Shown: positions 20,576-34,237, numbered from the stretch's first letter. The stretch is 64,000 nucleotides of DNA from Serripes groenlandicus (GCA_031761405.1 JASEVX010000001.1:41220699-41284698), one strand, 5' to 3'. Program-made: numbers and translations. Notes: generated by a model from the sequence alone, not told the origin.

Positions 20576-21034
20576 GCTATTATAATAGATATATGTTCAT
20601 AGTAAGTAAACAAACCAGTACATTGGCACTCCACTATGATCACGGCGCTACGACTGTGGATCGCTAAATAAGCATGGATGAACAACAACAATAAATACAT
20701 GCAAACGGTTTAAATTATGTAATTCCCCTTTCACACAAGAGAACCCAGATGACCATACATAGATCACCTGATTGAAAGTTTAGTAGCAAATATGAAACAT
20801 GCCTATATCGGGGACAATTTGATCAAGATTTGGAATAAAACCGCATGGAGTTGATACTGTAAATGAATGAATGAATGTATATTGTTTTATGGCGCATCGG
20901 TACTGTAAATGAAACATTTCATTAGTTAAGGACATTTGAAGGAAATAAAAAGACAATAAAACGTTAAACAATTTAAAAAGAGCACCACCAAAGGTCAACT
21001 CCTGTTGAGTTTGTTTGGTTGATATAGGTCCTAC

Positions 21035-21412
21035 GGGTTAGTAGGGGATGATGTTTGAAGCTGTACGTTAATGGTGACCCTTTTTCTAATGCCGCCTAGT
21101 GGCTTTCTATTTCCAACAATCAATGTGGCTTGAATAAATTATGTAAAGGGTCACTAAAGTAACATTTCTATTAAATTATCTTGAAATCAAACCTGAACTG
21201 TTAAGTTTCGTAATTTTGCCCATTTTCTGATGCCACCTGACTGCCACATTTTACAACTAATCAATATTGCTTGCACATTTTTGTAGAGGGTCAGTCACTC
21301 AATGAACATTTCTACCACATAAATGTGGTTTAGGAGATGTTGCTTAAAGCTGGACGACGACGGACAGAGCCTGATCAGAATATATCACATTGAGCCTTCG
21401 GCTCAGGTGATC
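21035..21412 (+). repeat. Dispersed repeat ending GAGCCTTCGGCTCAGGTGA
   Basis: Units with CAATCAATGTGGCTTGAATA are followed by GGACGACGACGGACAG and the terminal palindrome GAGCCTTCGGCTC. Confidence 0.65.
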
Positions 21413-21577
21413 TAAAAGGACCACAAGGCACTTGTATCAGGTATAATTTCTTATCGAGAGATTCTATCAATGTACTATTTTTCAACCATTCACTCTCATT
21501 AACAACAGAGTTGTATTATGACAAAGTATATACTTTATTGTTTATCTATGGGACAGACCACCCTACCAAAATAAACA

Positions 21578-21662
21578 AGAGCACCGCGTACGGCACAGAC
21601 GCTCGACTGATAGGGAGGAAAAAAAATGAGCTAAACAAAAAACCTTAACCGGACGCCCACGC

Positions 21663-21694
<32 letters not shown>

Positions 21695-21740
21695 CCAGGG
21701 TCATGACAATAGCTCTCGTTTTTTCAAAAGTCGAGCTAAA
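21578..21740. repeat. Dispersed repeat with CCG tract
   Basis: This is a second copy of the 4928-5052 repeat. It has a longer GCCGCCGCC run turning into GACGACGAC. Confidence 0.8.
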
Positions 21741-22734
21741 AATGCAAATGTTAAAACGAGCTTATACATATTAAGCTTTAACAATTAATGTTTGTGTAAT
21801 CATCATATGCAGTTGAAACTGTTACACATCATATGCAGTTGAAACTGGGTAAATAACATTTTTATTATGGTGGTAAACTTGTAGCCGTGGATTTGGACAT
21901 TTGCAAAAGTTGTAAAACCAGATCACACCCCTGCATTCACACTATCCCTATCAGGCTCCAAAACTGTAAAAGTTTAATCTGTGCTCAGAATTTTTGCTCA
22001 AGTTTCGGATTGGTCAGAAGAAATTTAGTTCTCCCAATTGACCAATCAGAAGCCTTATTTGGAGCACGGGGTTCATTTCTGAGCACTGACAGCATTTTTA
22101 GAATGTTATAGTTTCTGACCATTTTCAAACTTGTCACAAAATAGAAACACTGACCACACCAGCTAAAAGGGAGATGATCTTAAAGTACACACGGTTCTGA
22201 TGTCTAAAGTACCGCCTCGGGATTGTTTACCTGCCGTACTGGGAATTTACCAAGGAAACGACATAACAATCGCATGTCTTAAGGCTTATTGTCCGATATG
22301 AAGGTTCATACATAAGTGAAGAGCATTCAACTTGTTCAGATAAGACATTGAAACACTTGAACAATTTTCTAATCTTACTTTTAATATTTTCAATATACCC
22401 CTGAATTCTCAAAACAATCAAGTAACCTCACCCAGGACCGATAGAACAAAAACATTACATACAAGATCATTTTCAACTACTCTGTCCACTAGCAAGGCTT
22501 TGACCCAGGCATACGTTTTCAGCTATTTTTCCCATGTCTTACAATGTTTTCCGAAGTATTCGGCTGCCGAAGCATCCACATTGGTCTGTTTGATTTAGAT
22601 CATAACAAAAAGTATCCAATAAGAGAATATTTTCAGTTTTGAAGGAAGACATGATATTGGTTCGTATTGTATAAGAAATTTATTTTGATAACGGAAACAT
22701 GTTTGAAATGTTTAGGACGAATTTGGTTAAAGTC

Positions 22735-22850
22735 AGTGCGACAAGAGCCATTCGTTTTCCATCAGTGGGCCACAAGACTATGTCTAAAAGCAGCCAATTA
22801 CTTGGAAAGACTACTCGAGTCACGTGAGAAAGAAAATGAATAAATGGGTG
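22735..22850 (+). repeat. SINE body fragment
   Basis: Body motifs AGTGCGACAAGAGCCATTCG, TAAAAGCAGCCAATTACTTG and GGACTGGCTGCCGT match the first SINE family without the tRNA head. Confidence 0.65.
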
Positions 22851-23042
22851 GACTGGCTGCCGTAATAGGACTAAAATATACGGCCCTAGTCTATCAATCG
22901 AATGTTAAAATACATCAATAAATACGTTTAACCCAATCATTGCTTCTGGGTATATACATGGATGTCGTCTATCGTAATACATGGAGTTAATAAGTAGAGC
23001 CACACGTGTAACTCGAGCTTTAATTTGAATATAGACTTGTAT

Positions 23043-23298
23043 ATGAGCCGTTCCACGAAAAAACCAACATTGTGGACTCTGCGTAAAGTGTCGACCAGGA
23101 TCAGCCGAAGCATACCGCGCAGGCTAATTCGGTCAGAAACTTTTCGCCTCCTGTGGATTTTCTGTTTCATGAATAAATACTCTATACCTTTATCCCTCCG
23201 AGACGGAATGTGTCGGCCCGGATTAGCCTGCGCAGGCTGATCTGGGTCGATACATTACGCAGAGTCCATAATACTGGTTTTCTCGTGGAACGGCTCAT
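23043..23298 (+). mobile_element. GAGCCG palindromic MITE copy
   Basis: It starts ATGAGCCGTTCCACGAA, ends GGAACGGCTCAT and is flanked by TAT and ATA. Full length. Confidence 0.92.
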
Positions 23299-24195
23299 AT
23301 ATTTAGTCACAAGTCTGGTGCTATTCTGAAGCTTATCCTTCATTACAAGTAAGGAGGGGCATTCGGATGTTTTGAAAAACAATTCTGATATAGTAGACAA
23401 CCTTCTAAATAACTTTTCACAATTCAGTAAAATTGAAGGATTTGTAACAGTTTAAAACCAGTTTAAAACCAAGCGTTTTTCATTCCCTCATAATCGATTT
23501 ACTGGTAACATTTTGATGGTTTTTATCTAGGAAATTAATATACCCGAATGATCCTTTTTCTAAGAATTGCATTGGCCAAACAATTTATATTAATCACCAA
23601 ACCTTTGATTTGGTTTTTATTTTTTGCCAAATAAACATGGCGAGAATTATTTATTTTTGATACATTGTAACGATAAACAGTGGACTATTGTACACTTGTT
23701 TTAAACATACTTCTAAGAGATTGTACATTGACATATTAGTGACAGGGATTTATTGAAACATTTCAGATAGGTACCAAAAAATGCGTCTGAACCAGTAAAT
23801 TGATTGGTGTTTTACGCCGCTATTAACAATTTATATCCGAGGCTGTATTCTGCAGCATGGAAAAGAAATGGTTAAAGTCTTGAAAATTTCGTTGAGTGTA
23901 CCTTACCACAAACATTGACACTATATCTCTTTTGAACGTTTCTAGTTGTACGTCATCATATTTCTAGAAAACGTAACACTCCCGGGTAGTTAACGTTAGT
24001 TACCGAATCCTATCAATATCGTTCGTCAGACTAGTTTGAAACATTGCGAAGAAAAAAACAATTGCCAAAAACGCACAATAAATGTTTTTCAAACAATGTC
24101 TTTCAACTCCGAATGAATGGCTATACTATACAATCCCCAATTGTCTAGATGTTTTAAAAGTTCAAGTGACGATTTCGAAGTATACTGCTTCTACC
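23299..24195. other. Interval with no recognised feature
   Basis: AT-rich sequence with no long frame, splice-consistent exon or strong repeat. A SINE tail-like GATTGGTGTTTTACGCCGC occurs near 23800. Confidence 0.5.
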
Positions 24196-24390
24196 TTTTC
24201 CCACATACACAATATCTGCAGCAGACGAATTTGAAAACATCTAGGAATAAATCAGAAAACTCTATGAATGAAAGCTCTATCATTGAATGAAAACATTGGG
24301 AACAAACATGCTCGTAATGAGCCATTTCCTTTTTAGCTTTCAAAATGCTTCTTCTACAGTTGCGTCAAAGATGCACCTGGAAGTGGCAAA
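24196..24390. mobile_element. Decayed CCCTTTCCC-type MITE
   Basis: The left part CCTTTTCCCACATACAC and GCAGCAGACGAATTTGAAAA are recognisable. The right end is eroded to GGCAAAGGG. Confidence 0.55.
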
Positions 24391-24399
24391 GGGCTTTAA

Positions 24400-24556
24400 C
24401 TCTTTCAGCGCCAAATTGTTTAAAGTAGACTCTTCCATGTTCAAAATCAGGCGTCTCTATTTCTCGTGTAATAACAGTTTGGACTATTTTGATAACTTAA
24501 ATGCAAACAATGCTGATTTCAGGTGAGACAGCTCGTTACGAAAAAACCTGAAAGAG
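24400..24556. mobile_element. TTAA MITE, CTCTTTCAGCGCC family, internal deletion
   Basis: TTAA at 24396-24399 and 24557-24560 flanks CTCTTTCAGCGCC and CCTGAAAGAG. One arm is shortened. Confidence 0.8.
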
Positions 24557-24888
24557 TTAAAACAATAAAAGACGAAACATATTATGTGACATACATTATA
24601 GAAAGAGATATGTTCGACACTCACCTCTCAGTCAAGTTCTAAATCCTGCTTCGACCTAACTGCCCATGGAAACAGTAGAAGTATTTAAGTACACAAGAAC
24701 GTTCTCAAAAAATACTCGTGCTGCACGTGCTTTTGACAATTGCCGTCCGCGCCACACAAAACTGGCTTGCAGTAAATAACAAATACCCCAGGAAAAATAA
24801 CATTATTACTACAAGTGAAGATAACCAACTATTTAATCCCATAGGTAACACTTGTGTAAAATGTTCTTTCTTTGTTTTCCTTTCTTAA

Positions 24889-25108
24889 CCCTTTCCCTCA
24901 TACGGCAATTCTGCAGGACGACTTTGAACGCATTTTGTCAAAAAATAGAAAATCTCGAGAATTGAATGGAAAACCTATGACAAAAAGTGGAAAACATTGT
25001 GGCGAAAGGAGAAATTGCACGTATTGTGCAATTTCTTCTTTTGTCACTTTGTTTTCAAAAAGCAATCTGCTGCAGAGGCGTCAGAAAGCGCCTATATGGG
25101 GGAAAGGG
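24889..25108. mobile_element. TTAA-flanked MITE, CCCTTTCCC family
   Basis: TTAA at 24885-24888 and 25109-25112 flanks CCCTTTCCCTCATACG and GGGGAAAGGG. The copy is close to 18051-18272. Confidence 0.87.
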
Positions 25109-25511
25109 TTAAATGGCTTATGAGTGAATATATTGTTTGGGTCTACTTAGGTCGCAAATGCTCCAAAGTTGATTTTTCTTCTGGGGTGCCGCTCGAATCG
25201 ATATCGACCCTTAACAAGAGCCTACTCGGTTTAACCCTCTGTCAACCTACCCAAAACGCTTAGTAATATCGGGTAACTTATCTGGAAACTAGAAATTTAG
25301 TCTGGCAACATGACGGAAGTCTTGGTTGACGAAAAACAAATTTTAATCACTTTACCGATCAGAGTTTAACAAATATTCAGGTGGACCAGAGTACAGAGGT
25401 AAAGTGAACTCGGAAGATCATGTGTAGGCTCGATGTTGCGATTTGTATGCGTAAAAATGTATAACTTTGTAATGTTGACCTTGTACTGACCTTTCTTCAC
25501 ACCACTTCATT

Positions 25512-25630
25512 GGTTCATTGGGAGAGTGACCGCGGGAGTTAACGGGTTCGATCACCAGCCGGGTCATACACAATACCTTAGAAATGGAAGTAATGACTTT
25601 CCCTCCTTAATTGGTACTCAGGATTGTCGT
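25512..25630 (+). repeat. SINE-like tRNA head fragment
   Basis: GGGAGAGTGACCGCGGGAG and GGGTTCGATCACC resemble A-box and B-box regions, followed by GGGTCATACAC. Confidence 0.4.
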
Positions 25631-26012
25631 ATAAATGTACCACTAGTATTGATAACTTACTCAGCGGAATCGCCGTGATATATATACGGAATATTACGTT
25701 GCGGGAGCGATAAAAGGGTTTTTATTCTATACCTAATTTATACGTCCAATCGTAGACGCTCATTCGAATCATGTGACCGTACACTATATTTCCGTATCGG
25801 GACGCACGCGCGTACAAAATAACCCGTATTCTTTTCGTATTGTACGATTCACAGGTCCCATGTTAAACCTATGATAAAGACCGAAGCGCGTGAAAAGGTT
25901 CCGAATGAAAGTCTGAATCGACAGGCGCTCTAGATAAAGCGTTACGATAAAGCTCCTGTTGTCACCGGATCATTATTGTCGTTTGCAAACAAGGAGTAAC
26001 ACTGAAACTAAA

Positions 26013-26201
26013 ATGTTATCCGATTCTGAAATAGATGACTTTGTAATTGAACAGAAACCAAAAAACACTGTGAAAAAAACTAAAAGTGATGTAGGAATAT
26101 TCAAAAGGTGGTTAGCGCAGGCCGTGCCGACAGAAACAAGGGAACTGGAAGAAATAAGTGCTGTTCAACTTAACAGTTATATCCGGAGTTTTTACTTGAC
26201 A
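26013..26201 (+). CDS. Tyrosine-recombinase-like N-terminal exon (Crypton / KIAA1958-like)
   Basis: The frame is open from 25959, and the likely Met is at 26013. It encodes MLSDSEIDDFVIEQKPKN, then KKTKSDVGIFKRWL, then ELEEISAVQLNSYIRSFYLT. This resembles the SAM-like N-terminal domain of DUF3504/Crypton-derived recombinases, where a short acidic start precedes an NT-x-KKT-x-SD-x-x-x-F pattern. A GTAAAT donor follows at 26202. No catalytic domain with Arg-His-Tyr residues was found downstream; two hairpins follow instead. It is either exon 1 of an unseen gene or a captured fragment. The family call rests on pattern memory alone. Confidence 0.45.
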
Positions 26202-26265
26202 GTAAATATATATATATACAAAATATATTTTGGGGAAAAAGTCGAGGTATAGAATAAAAAGATCA

Positions 26266-26413
26266 TTTAACAGTGTTCTGTACAATACGGAATATATTTG
26301 GACTCGTACACAGCTTGGAAAATCATATTGGACTCGCCTAGCGGCTCGTCCAATATGATTTTCCAAGCTGTGTACTCGTCCAAATATATATCCGTATTGT
26401 ACAGAACACTGTT
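26266..26413. repeat. Long near-perfect hairpin
   Basis: Arms of about 70 bp contain AACAGTGTTCTGTACAATAC and its inverse around a short CGCCTAGCGGC loop. Confidence 0.93.
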
Positions 26414-26424
26414 AAATAACCTAT

Positions 26425-26520
26425 AAGTATTGCACGACAAGTAGCGTGGAAAAATCGATATCTTACGAGACCGAAGGTCGAGTAAGATATGGATTTTCCC
26501 ACGCTACGAGTCGTGCAATA
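26425..26520. repeat. Second long hairpin
   Basis: Arms beginning GTATTGCACGAC and ending GTCGTGCAATAC surround a GACCGAAGGTC loop, with a few mismatches. Confidence 0.9.
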
Positions 26521-26904
26521 CGTACCCATTTATCGCTCCCGCAACGTAATATTCCTTTTATTATATACCTACGATCTATGAAGAGCGAAAAAACTATTAA
26601 ATATACAGATTCAATACATTGTTTATTGGGGATACCTCGCTGAAAGTATTCCGCGCACTGTCTGACGTCACAATCTTGTATTTACACCGCATGTAGATAC
26701 GGAATTTTAATCTGTCGTGGTGTATTTGCGCATGTCAATCTGCATGTATTTCCACCGGAAAATGTACAGGCATATAATAAAAGCTAATAACCCTTTCCGA
26801 AATAAAGTTTGTTGAAAGTAGCGTTATGAACACAAAACAAAAAATACCGTTCTTAACATTTGAAATTAAGAATGTAAACACAATAACAGTGCTTATGTTC
26901 GTTG

Positions 26905-27175
26905 AGTCAAGCCCCGGTAGCGACATGGGCTGTCAATCGATGGGTTATGAGTTCGAATCACATATCGGCCAGCATTCTTTCCGACGTTTGACAAAAGTCA
27001 CAGTGACAAGCGCCATTTGTCTTTCACAAATGGGTTAACAGTCTATGTGTAAAAGCAGCCAGTTGCTTGAAATGTATGTTGTGTGGAGTACTGCCGTGAA
27101 AAGGCTTAGAATCACATGAGTTGGTGAACTGGCCGCCGTGATATGACTGAAAATGTGTTGAAACGGCGTTTAACT
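26905..27175 (+). repeat. tRNA-derived SINE, first family, plus orientation
   Basis: The head has GGTAGCGACATGGGC and GAGTTCGAATCACATATCGG. The body runs through GCATTCTTTCCGACG to GGCCGCCGTGATATGACTG and AAACGGCGTTTAAC. Confidence 0.82.
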
Positions 27176-27383
27176 CCAATATATCATGTTGGATTTTATC
27201 TCAAGTACTCACAGTGGGTACCGACAAGGGTCCATTTGTTGGAACCCAAGATTGCTAACTTGTTTTCCGATAGTTGACCTACAGTGGTAACAAAATGTAT
27301 CTATGTTCTATTAAGTATGGAAATTAGTAAGGTAAAAGAGACACAAAACATTATTAGAACTAAATGGAATTTTATTATTCAAA

Positions 27384-27583
27384 NNNNNNNNNNNNNNNNN
27401 NNNNNNNNNNNNNNNNNNNNNNNNNNNNNNNNNNNNNNNNNNNNNNNNNNNNNNNNNNNNNNNNNNNNNNNNNNNNNNNNNNNNNNNNNNNNNNNNNNNN
27501 NNNNNNNNNNNNNNNNNNNNNNNNNNNNNNNNNNNNNNNNNNNNNNNNNNNNNNNNNNNNNNNNNNNNNNNNNNNNNNNNNNN
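27384..27583. other. Assembly gap (200 N)
   Basis: Exactly 200 undetermined bases lie at the left edge of the macrosatellite, so that boundary and the copy number are unknown. Confidence 1.
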
Positions 27584-28111
27584 CCGATAGACGGACATAC
27601 ATATATACATAAACATAAAGACATTCAGATAGGCATAAATTCAAAGACACATAAATAAATGCAGACACGAAACACCCTTGAGCAGAAGAAACACGCCAAC
27701 CTGTAGTATTTTGGAAAGTAGCATATATGTATACAAACACTCAATTAGGAGAAAGTACACCAGTGTGATACCCAAACGGATCGCACATGTACGTATTCCA
27801 CTTTTGTTCCGCCTCGCAAACGTTTAAAAGTAGCCCGATCCTAGGTTGTTTTGGCATTTGGTGGTAAAGGAAACTCTTCTCTATCTAGCCATACCATCGG
27901 TTCGGCTTAGATCACTATATTAAAAAAATAGCCCAAGGCCCATTCGAATAGTTTCACATACCGGTCTCACACTAGTACTAATTAACTTAAGCGTCAATTA
28001 AATCGCATTGCAAATCTTCATATAAACTTTACATATACATATAGCTGTACATATGAAAAAAAATTGTAATCACACACAAACAAACGCACACATACGTGTT
28101 TGACCGTAAAA

Positions 28112-28772
28112 AGTAGCACCTTGTTTTAAGACAGTCTATGTAGAACGGCTATAAATAAGGCGCTTTAATGACTTTCGTGAAAGTGTAGCGACAGTAACCA
28201 CCCTTTATATATTGACTGCAATTAATACACTCCGATACACTCGATATTTAGAAACACACAGTGAGTCGTTTATCACTGAACAATGTAGCTCTTTGTGCTT
28301 CAAATCAACCTCAATTTGTAGCACTCTTTTGTTGTATTCTACATTACAATGTAGCACAGTGTGTATTACAAAAATGGTCGTAACATAACAGTTTGACAAA
28401 CAGGTAAACACTGACACAAATTAATGATACGTATGTACTTGTACCTTCATTCTGCATACATTGAAATGTTGATAAAACGATGTTTACAATGTGATACATA
28501 ACAGGCGATCTGCATGCATGTGTGTTCAAACACACACTTCTATGTAGCACTGTTGAACAGCGTAGGTATTTGTTTTGGCTTTTGAGTCACAACAACGTAT
28601 TGGTGTGCCAAAGGCCACTCTAACAAAACAGAAGACACATGGGGTTGTAAGCTCTTTGAATCTCTGCAGATGTGTTGAATAAATGGTGAGAACATATGTA
28701 GCACTCACTGCGGGTGCTACACAAGCATGTCCGTGCTACATGCGTGAGTGATATTCAAGTGCATGTGCTACA
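28112..28772. repeat. Cluster of TGTAGCAC motifs in both orientations
   Basis: Exact TGTAGCAC occurs at 28317, 28350, 28543 and 28697. The inverse GTGCTACA occurs at 28714, 28733 and 28765. Near matches lie at 28112, 28184 and 28284. The same cluster recurs in each macrosatellite unit. Confidence 0.85.
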
Positions 28773-28785
28773 TTTGTAGGATGAA

Positions 28786-28789
<4 letters not shown>

Positions 28790-28842
<53 letters not shown>
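28790..28842. repeat. (CA)n microsatellite
   Basis: About 26 CA dinucleotides, repeated in the other units near 31421-31473 and 34045-34096. Confidence 0.98.
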
Positions 28843-28845
<3 letters not shown>

Positions 28846-28952
28846 CATACACAGACAGGCACCCATGCACACATATACAGACAGGCACCCATGCACACAT
28901 ATACAGACAGGCACCCATATACAGACAGGCACCCATGCACACATATACAGAC

Positions 28953-29088
<136 letters not shown>

Positions 29089-29167
29089 CGACATAAACAA
29101 AAATACAGATAGACATAAATGCAGATAGGCATACATTAAAGACACATGATTACATGCAGATATACAC

Positions 29168-29274
29168 ACATACATACATACATACATACATACATACATA
29201 CATACATACATACATACATACATACATACATACATACATACATACATACATACATACATACATACATACATACA
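29168..29274. repeat. (TACA)n microsatellite
   Basis: About 27 tetranucleotides. Equivalent tracts are near 31801-31898, and a second tract occurs at 29966-30030. Confidence 0.97.
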
Positions 29275-31414
29275 TCGTGATATACATACATAATGATAGA
29301 CATACATGATGATATATATAGAGAGACAGATAGACATACAAACGCATAGACACATAAACATACTTATTGACATGCATATAGACATACAGGCAGATTGCCA
29401 GCTACACCAACAGATAGACGGAGAGATAGACGGACACATACACGTACACAGACATATAGGCATACAGACGCATAGCATAGACAGATAAACATACAGACTG
29501 ACATACGCACGTATATTCATGCATACAGACATACAGGCAGATTGACAGCTACACCAACAGATAGACAGAGAGATAGACGGACATACGTATACACATAAAC
29601 ATAAAGACAAAAATACAGACAGACATACACTCAGATGGACGTAAATTCAGATAGGCATACATTCAAAGACACATGCTAAATGCATATACATACATAGTGA
29701 TAGACATACCTAATGATAGACACACGATTATGGACATATAGACATACTCATACATAGACAGATAGACATACACACGCATAGACAGATTAACATACACACG
29801 TATAAACACGCATACAGGCATACAGGCAGATGAACAGTTACCCCAACGGATAGACGGAGAAAAAGACGGGCATACATATATACCTAAACAGAAAGACATA
29901 AATACAGATAGACATAACTTCAGATAGGCATACATTCAAAGACACATTAATAAATGCAGATATACATACATACATACATACATACATACATACATACATA
30001 CATACATACATACATACATACATACATACAAAGACATAAATACAGATAGACATATACTCAGATAGACATACATTCAGGGACACATGCATAAATGCTGATA
30101 GGCATACACACTGATAAGCACACGATGATAGACATATATGATGATAGACATACATAGACACATAGACATACAGAGACATAGACAGAAAGACATACAAACA
30201 CATTTACACCAACCGATAGACGGACATACATATATACATAAACATAAAGACATTCAGATAGGCATAAATTCAAAGACACATAAATAAATGCAGACACGAA
30301 ACACCCTTGAGCAGAAGAAACACGCCAACCTGTAGTATTTTGGAAAGTAGCATATATGTATACAAACACTCAATTAGGAGAAAGTACACCAGTGTGATAC
30401 CCAAACGGATCGCACATGTACGTATTCCACTTTTGTTCCGCCTCGCAAACGTTTAAAAGTAGCCCGATCCTAGGTTGTTTTGGCATTTGGTGGTAAAGGA
30501 AACTCTTCTCTATCTAGCCATACCATCGGTTCGGCTTAGATCACTATATTAAAAAAATAGCCCAAGGCCCATTCGAATAGTTTCACATACCGGTCTCACA
30601 CTAGTACTAATTAACTTAAGCGTCAATTAAATCGCATTGCAAATCTTCATATAAACTTTACATATACATATAGCTGTACATATGAAAAAAAATTGTAATC
30701 ACACACAAACAAACGCACACATACGTGTTTGACCGTAAAAAGTAGCACCTTGTTTTAAGACAGTCTATGTAGAACGGCTATAAATAAGGCGCTTTAATGA
30801 CTTTCGTGAAAGTGTAGCGACAGTAACCACCCTTTATATATTGACTGCAATTAATACACTCCGATACACTCGATATTTAGAAACACACAGTGAGTCGTTT
30901 ATCACTGAACAATGTAGCTCTTTGTGCTTCAAATCAACCTCAATTTGTAGCACTCTTTTGTTGTATTCTACATTACAATGTAGCACAGTGTGTATTACAA
31001 AAATGGTCGTAACATAACAGTTTGACAAACAGGTAAACACTGACACAAATTAATGATACGTATGTACTTGTACCTTCATTCTGCATACATTGAAATGTTG
31101 ATAAAACGATGTTTACAATGTGATACATAACAGGCGATCTGCATGCATGTGTGTTCAAACACACACTTCTATGTAGCACTGTTGAACAGCGTAGGTATTT
31201 GTTTTGGCTTTTGAGTCACAACAACGTATTGGTGTGCCAAAGGCCACTCTAACAAAACAGAAGACACATGGGGTTGTAAGCTCTTTGAATCTCTGCAGAT
31301 GTGTTGAATAAATGGTGAGAACATATGTAGCACTCACTGCGGGTGCTACACAAGCATGTCCGTGCTACATGCGTGAGTGATATTCAAGTGCATGTGCTAC
31401 ATTTGTAGGATGAA

Positions 31415-31476
<62 letters not shown>

Positions 31477-31583
31477 CATACACAGACAGGCACCCATGCA
31501 CACATATACAGACAGGCACCCATGCACACATATACAGACAGGCACCCATATACAGACAGGCACCCATGCACACATATACAGAC

Positions 31584-31719
<136 letters not shown>

Positions 31720-34038
31720 CGACATAAACAAAAATACAGATAGACATAAATGCAGATAGGCATACATTTAAAGACACATGATTACATGCAGATATACACA
31801 CATACATACATACATACATACATACATACATACATACATACATACATACATACATACATACATACATACATACATACATACATACATACATACATACATC
31901 GTGATATACATACATAATGATAGACATACATGATGATATATATAGAGAGACAGATAGACATACAAACGCATAGACACATAAACATACTTATTGACATGCA
32001 TATAGACATACAGGCAGATTGCCAGCTACACCAACAGATAGACGGAGAGATAGACGGACACATACACGTACACAGACATATAGGCATACAGACGCATAGC
32101 ATAGACAGATAAACATACAGACTGACATACGCACGTATATTCATGCATACAGACATACAGGCAGATTGACAGCTACACCAACAGATAGACAGAGAGATAG
32201 ACGGACATACGTATACACATAAACATAAAGACAAAAATACAGACAGACATACACTCAGATGGACGTAAATTCAGATAGGCATACATTCAAAGACACATGC
32301 TAAATGCATATACATACATAGTGATAGACATACCTAATGATAGACACACGATTATGGACATATAGACATACTCATACATAGACAGATAGACATACACACG
32401 CATAGACAGATTAACATACACACGTATAAACACGCATACAGGCATACAGGCAGATGAACAGTTACCCCAACGGATAGACGGAGAAAAAGACGGGCATACA
32501 TATATACCTAAACAGAAAGACATAAATACAGATAGACATAACTTCAGATAGGCATACATTCAAAGACACATTAATAAATGCAGATATACATACATACATA
32601 CATACATACATACATACATACATACATACATACATACATACATACATACATACAAAGACATAAATACAGATAGACATATACTCAGATAGACATACATTCA
32701 GGGACACATGCATAAATGCTGATAGGCATACACACTGATAAGCACACGATGATAGACATATATGATGATAGACATACATAGACACATAGACATACAGAGA
32801 CATAGACAGAAAGACATACAAACACATTTACACCAACCGATAGACGGACATACATATATACATAAACATAAAGACATTCAGATAGGCATAAATTCAAAGA
32901 CACATAAATAAATGCAGACACGAAACACCCTTGAGCAGAAGAAACACGCCAACCTGTAGTATTTTGGAAAGTAGCATATATGTATACAAACACTCAATTA
33001 GGAGAAAGTACACCAGTGTGATACCCAAACGGATCGCACATGTACGTATTCCACTTTTGTTCCGCCTCGCAAACGTTTAAAAGTAGCCCGATCCTAGGTT
33101 GTTTTGGCATTTGGTGGTAAAGGAAACTCTTCTCTATCTAGCCATACCATCGGTTCGGCTTAGATCACTATATTAAAAAAATAGCCCAAGGCCCATTCGA
33201 ATAGTTTCACATACCGGTCTCACACTAGTACTAATTAACTTAAGCGTCAATTAAATCGCATTGCAAATCTTCATATAAACTTTACATATACATATAGCTG
33301 TACATATGAAAAAAAATTGTAATCACACACAAACAAACGCACACATACGTGTTTGACCGTAAAAAGTAGCACCTTGTTTTAAGACAGTCTATGTAGAACG
33401 GCTATAAATAAGGCGCTTTAATGACTTTCGTGAAAGTGTAGCGACAGTAACCACCCTTTATATATTGACTGCAATTAATACACTCCGATACACTCGATAT
33501 TTAGAAACACACAGTGAGTCGTTTATCACTGAACAATGTAGCTCTTTGTGCTTCAAATCAACCTCAATTTGTAGCACTCTTTTGTTGTATTCTACATTAC
33601 AATGTAGCACAGTGTGTATTACAAAAATGGTCGTAACATAACAGTTTGACAAACAGGTAAACACTGACACAAATTAATGATACGTATGTACTTGTACCTT
33701 CATTCTGCATACATTGAAATGTTGATAAAACGATGTTTACAATGTGATACATAACAGGCGATCTGCATGCATGTGTGTTCAAACACACACTTCTATGTAG
33801 CACTGTTGAACAGCGTAGGTATTTGTTTTGGCTTTTGAGTCACAACAACGTATTGGTGTGCCAAAGGCCACTCTAACAAAACAGAAGACACATGGGGTTG
33901 TAAGCTCTTTGAATCTCTGCAGATGTGTTGAATAAATGGTGAGAACATATGTAGCACTCACTGCGGGTGCTACACAAGCATGTCCGTGCTACATGCGTGA
34001 GTGATATTCAAGTGCATGTGCTACATTTGTAGGATGAA

Positions 34039-34096
<58 letters not shown>

Positions 34097-34099
<3 letters not shown>

Positions 34100-34237
34100 T
34101 TTCCAAGTAACTGGTTGTTTTTCCACACAGACCGTTATCTCGATGGTGAGCGTCGGAAAGAATGTAGGCCGAGCTGGGATTCGAACTCACAACCCCTGGA
34201 TTGACAGCCCGCGTAGCTACCGACTGAGCTCGGCTTA
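34097..34237 (-). repeat. SINE head fragment at the macrosatellite edge
   Basis: The minus strand shows AGCTCAGTCGGTAGC and GAGTTCGAATCCC followed by part of the body. The (CA)n tract of the third macrosatellite unit joins it directly. Confidence 0.82.

Larger units (their letters stand above)
20581..23042. other. Repeat-rich interval without a recognised gene
   Basis: It holds a SINE fragment (20608-20668), the repeat at 21035-21412, the GCC-tract repeat at 21578-21740 and a SINE body fragment (22735-22850). The rest, including 21750-22730, shows no convincing exon. Confidence 0.6.
25688..26555. mobile_element. Inverted-repeat element carrying a recombinase-like exon and two hairpins
   Basis: A 27-bp perfect inverted repeat begins GGAATATTACGTTGCGG at 25688-25714 and is repeated inverted at 26529-26555. 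Inside are a coding exon (26013-26201) and two long hairpins (26266-26413 and 26425-26520). It may be a remnant of a larger mobile element. Confidence 0.6.
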
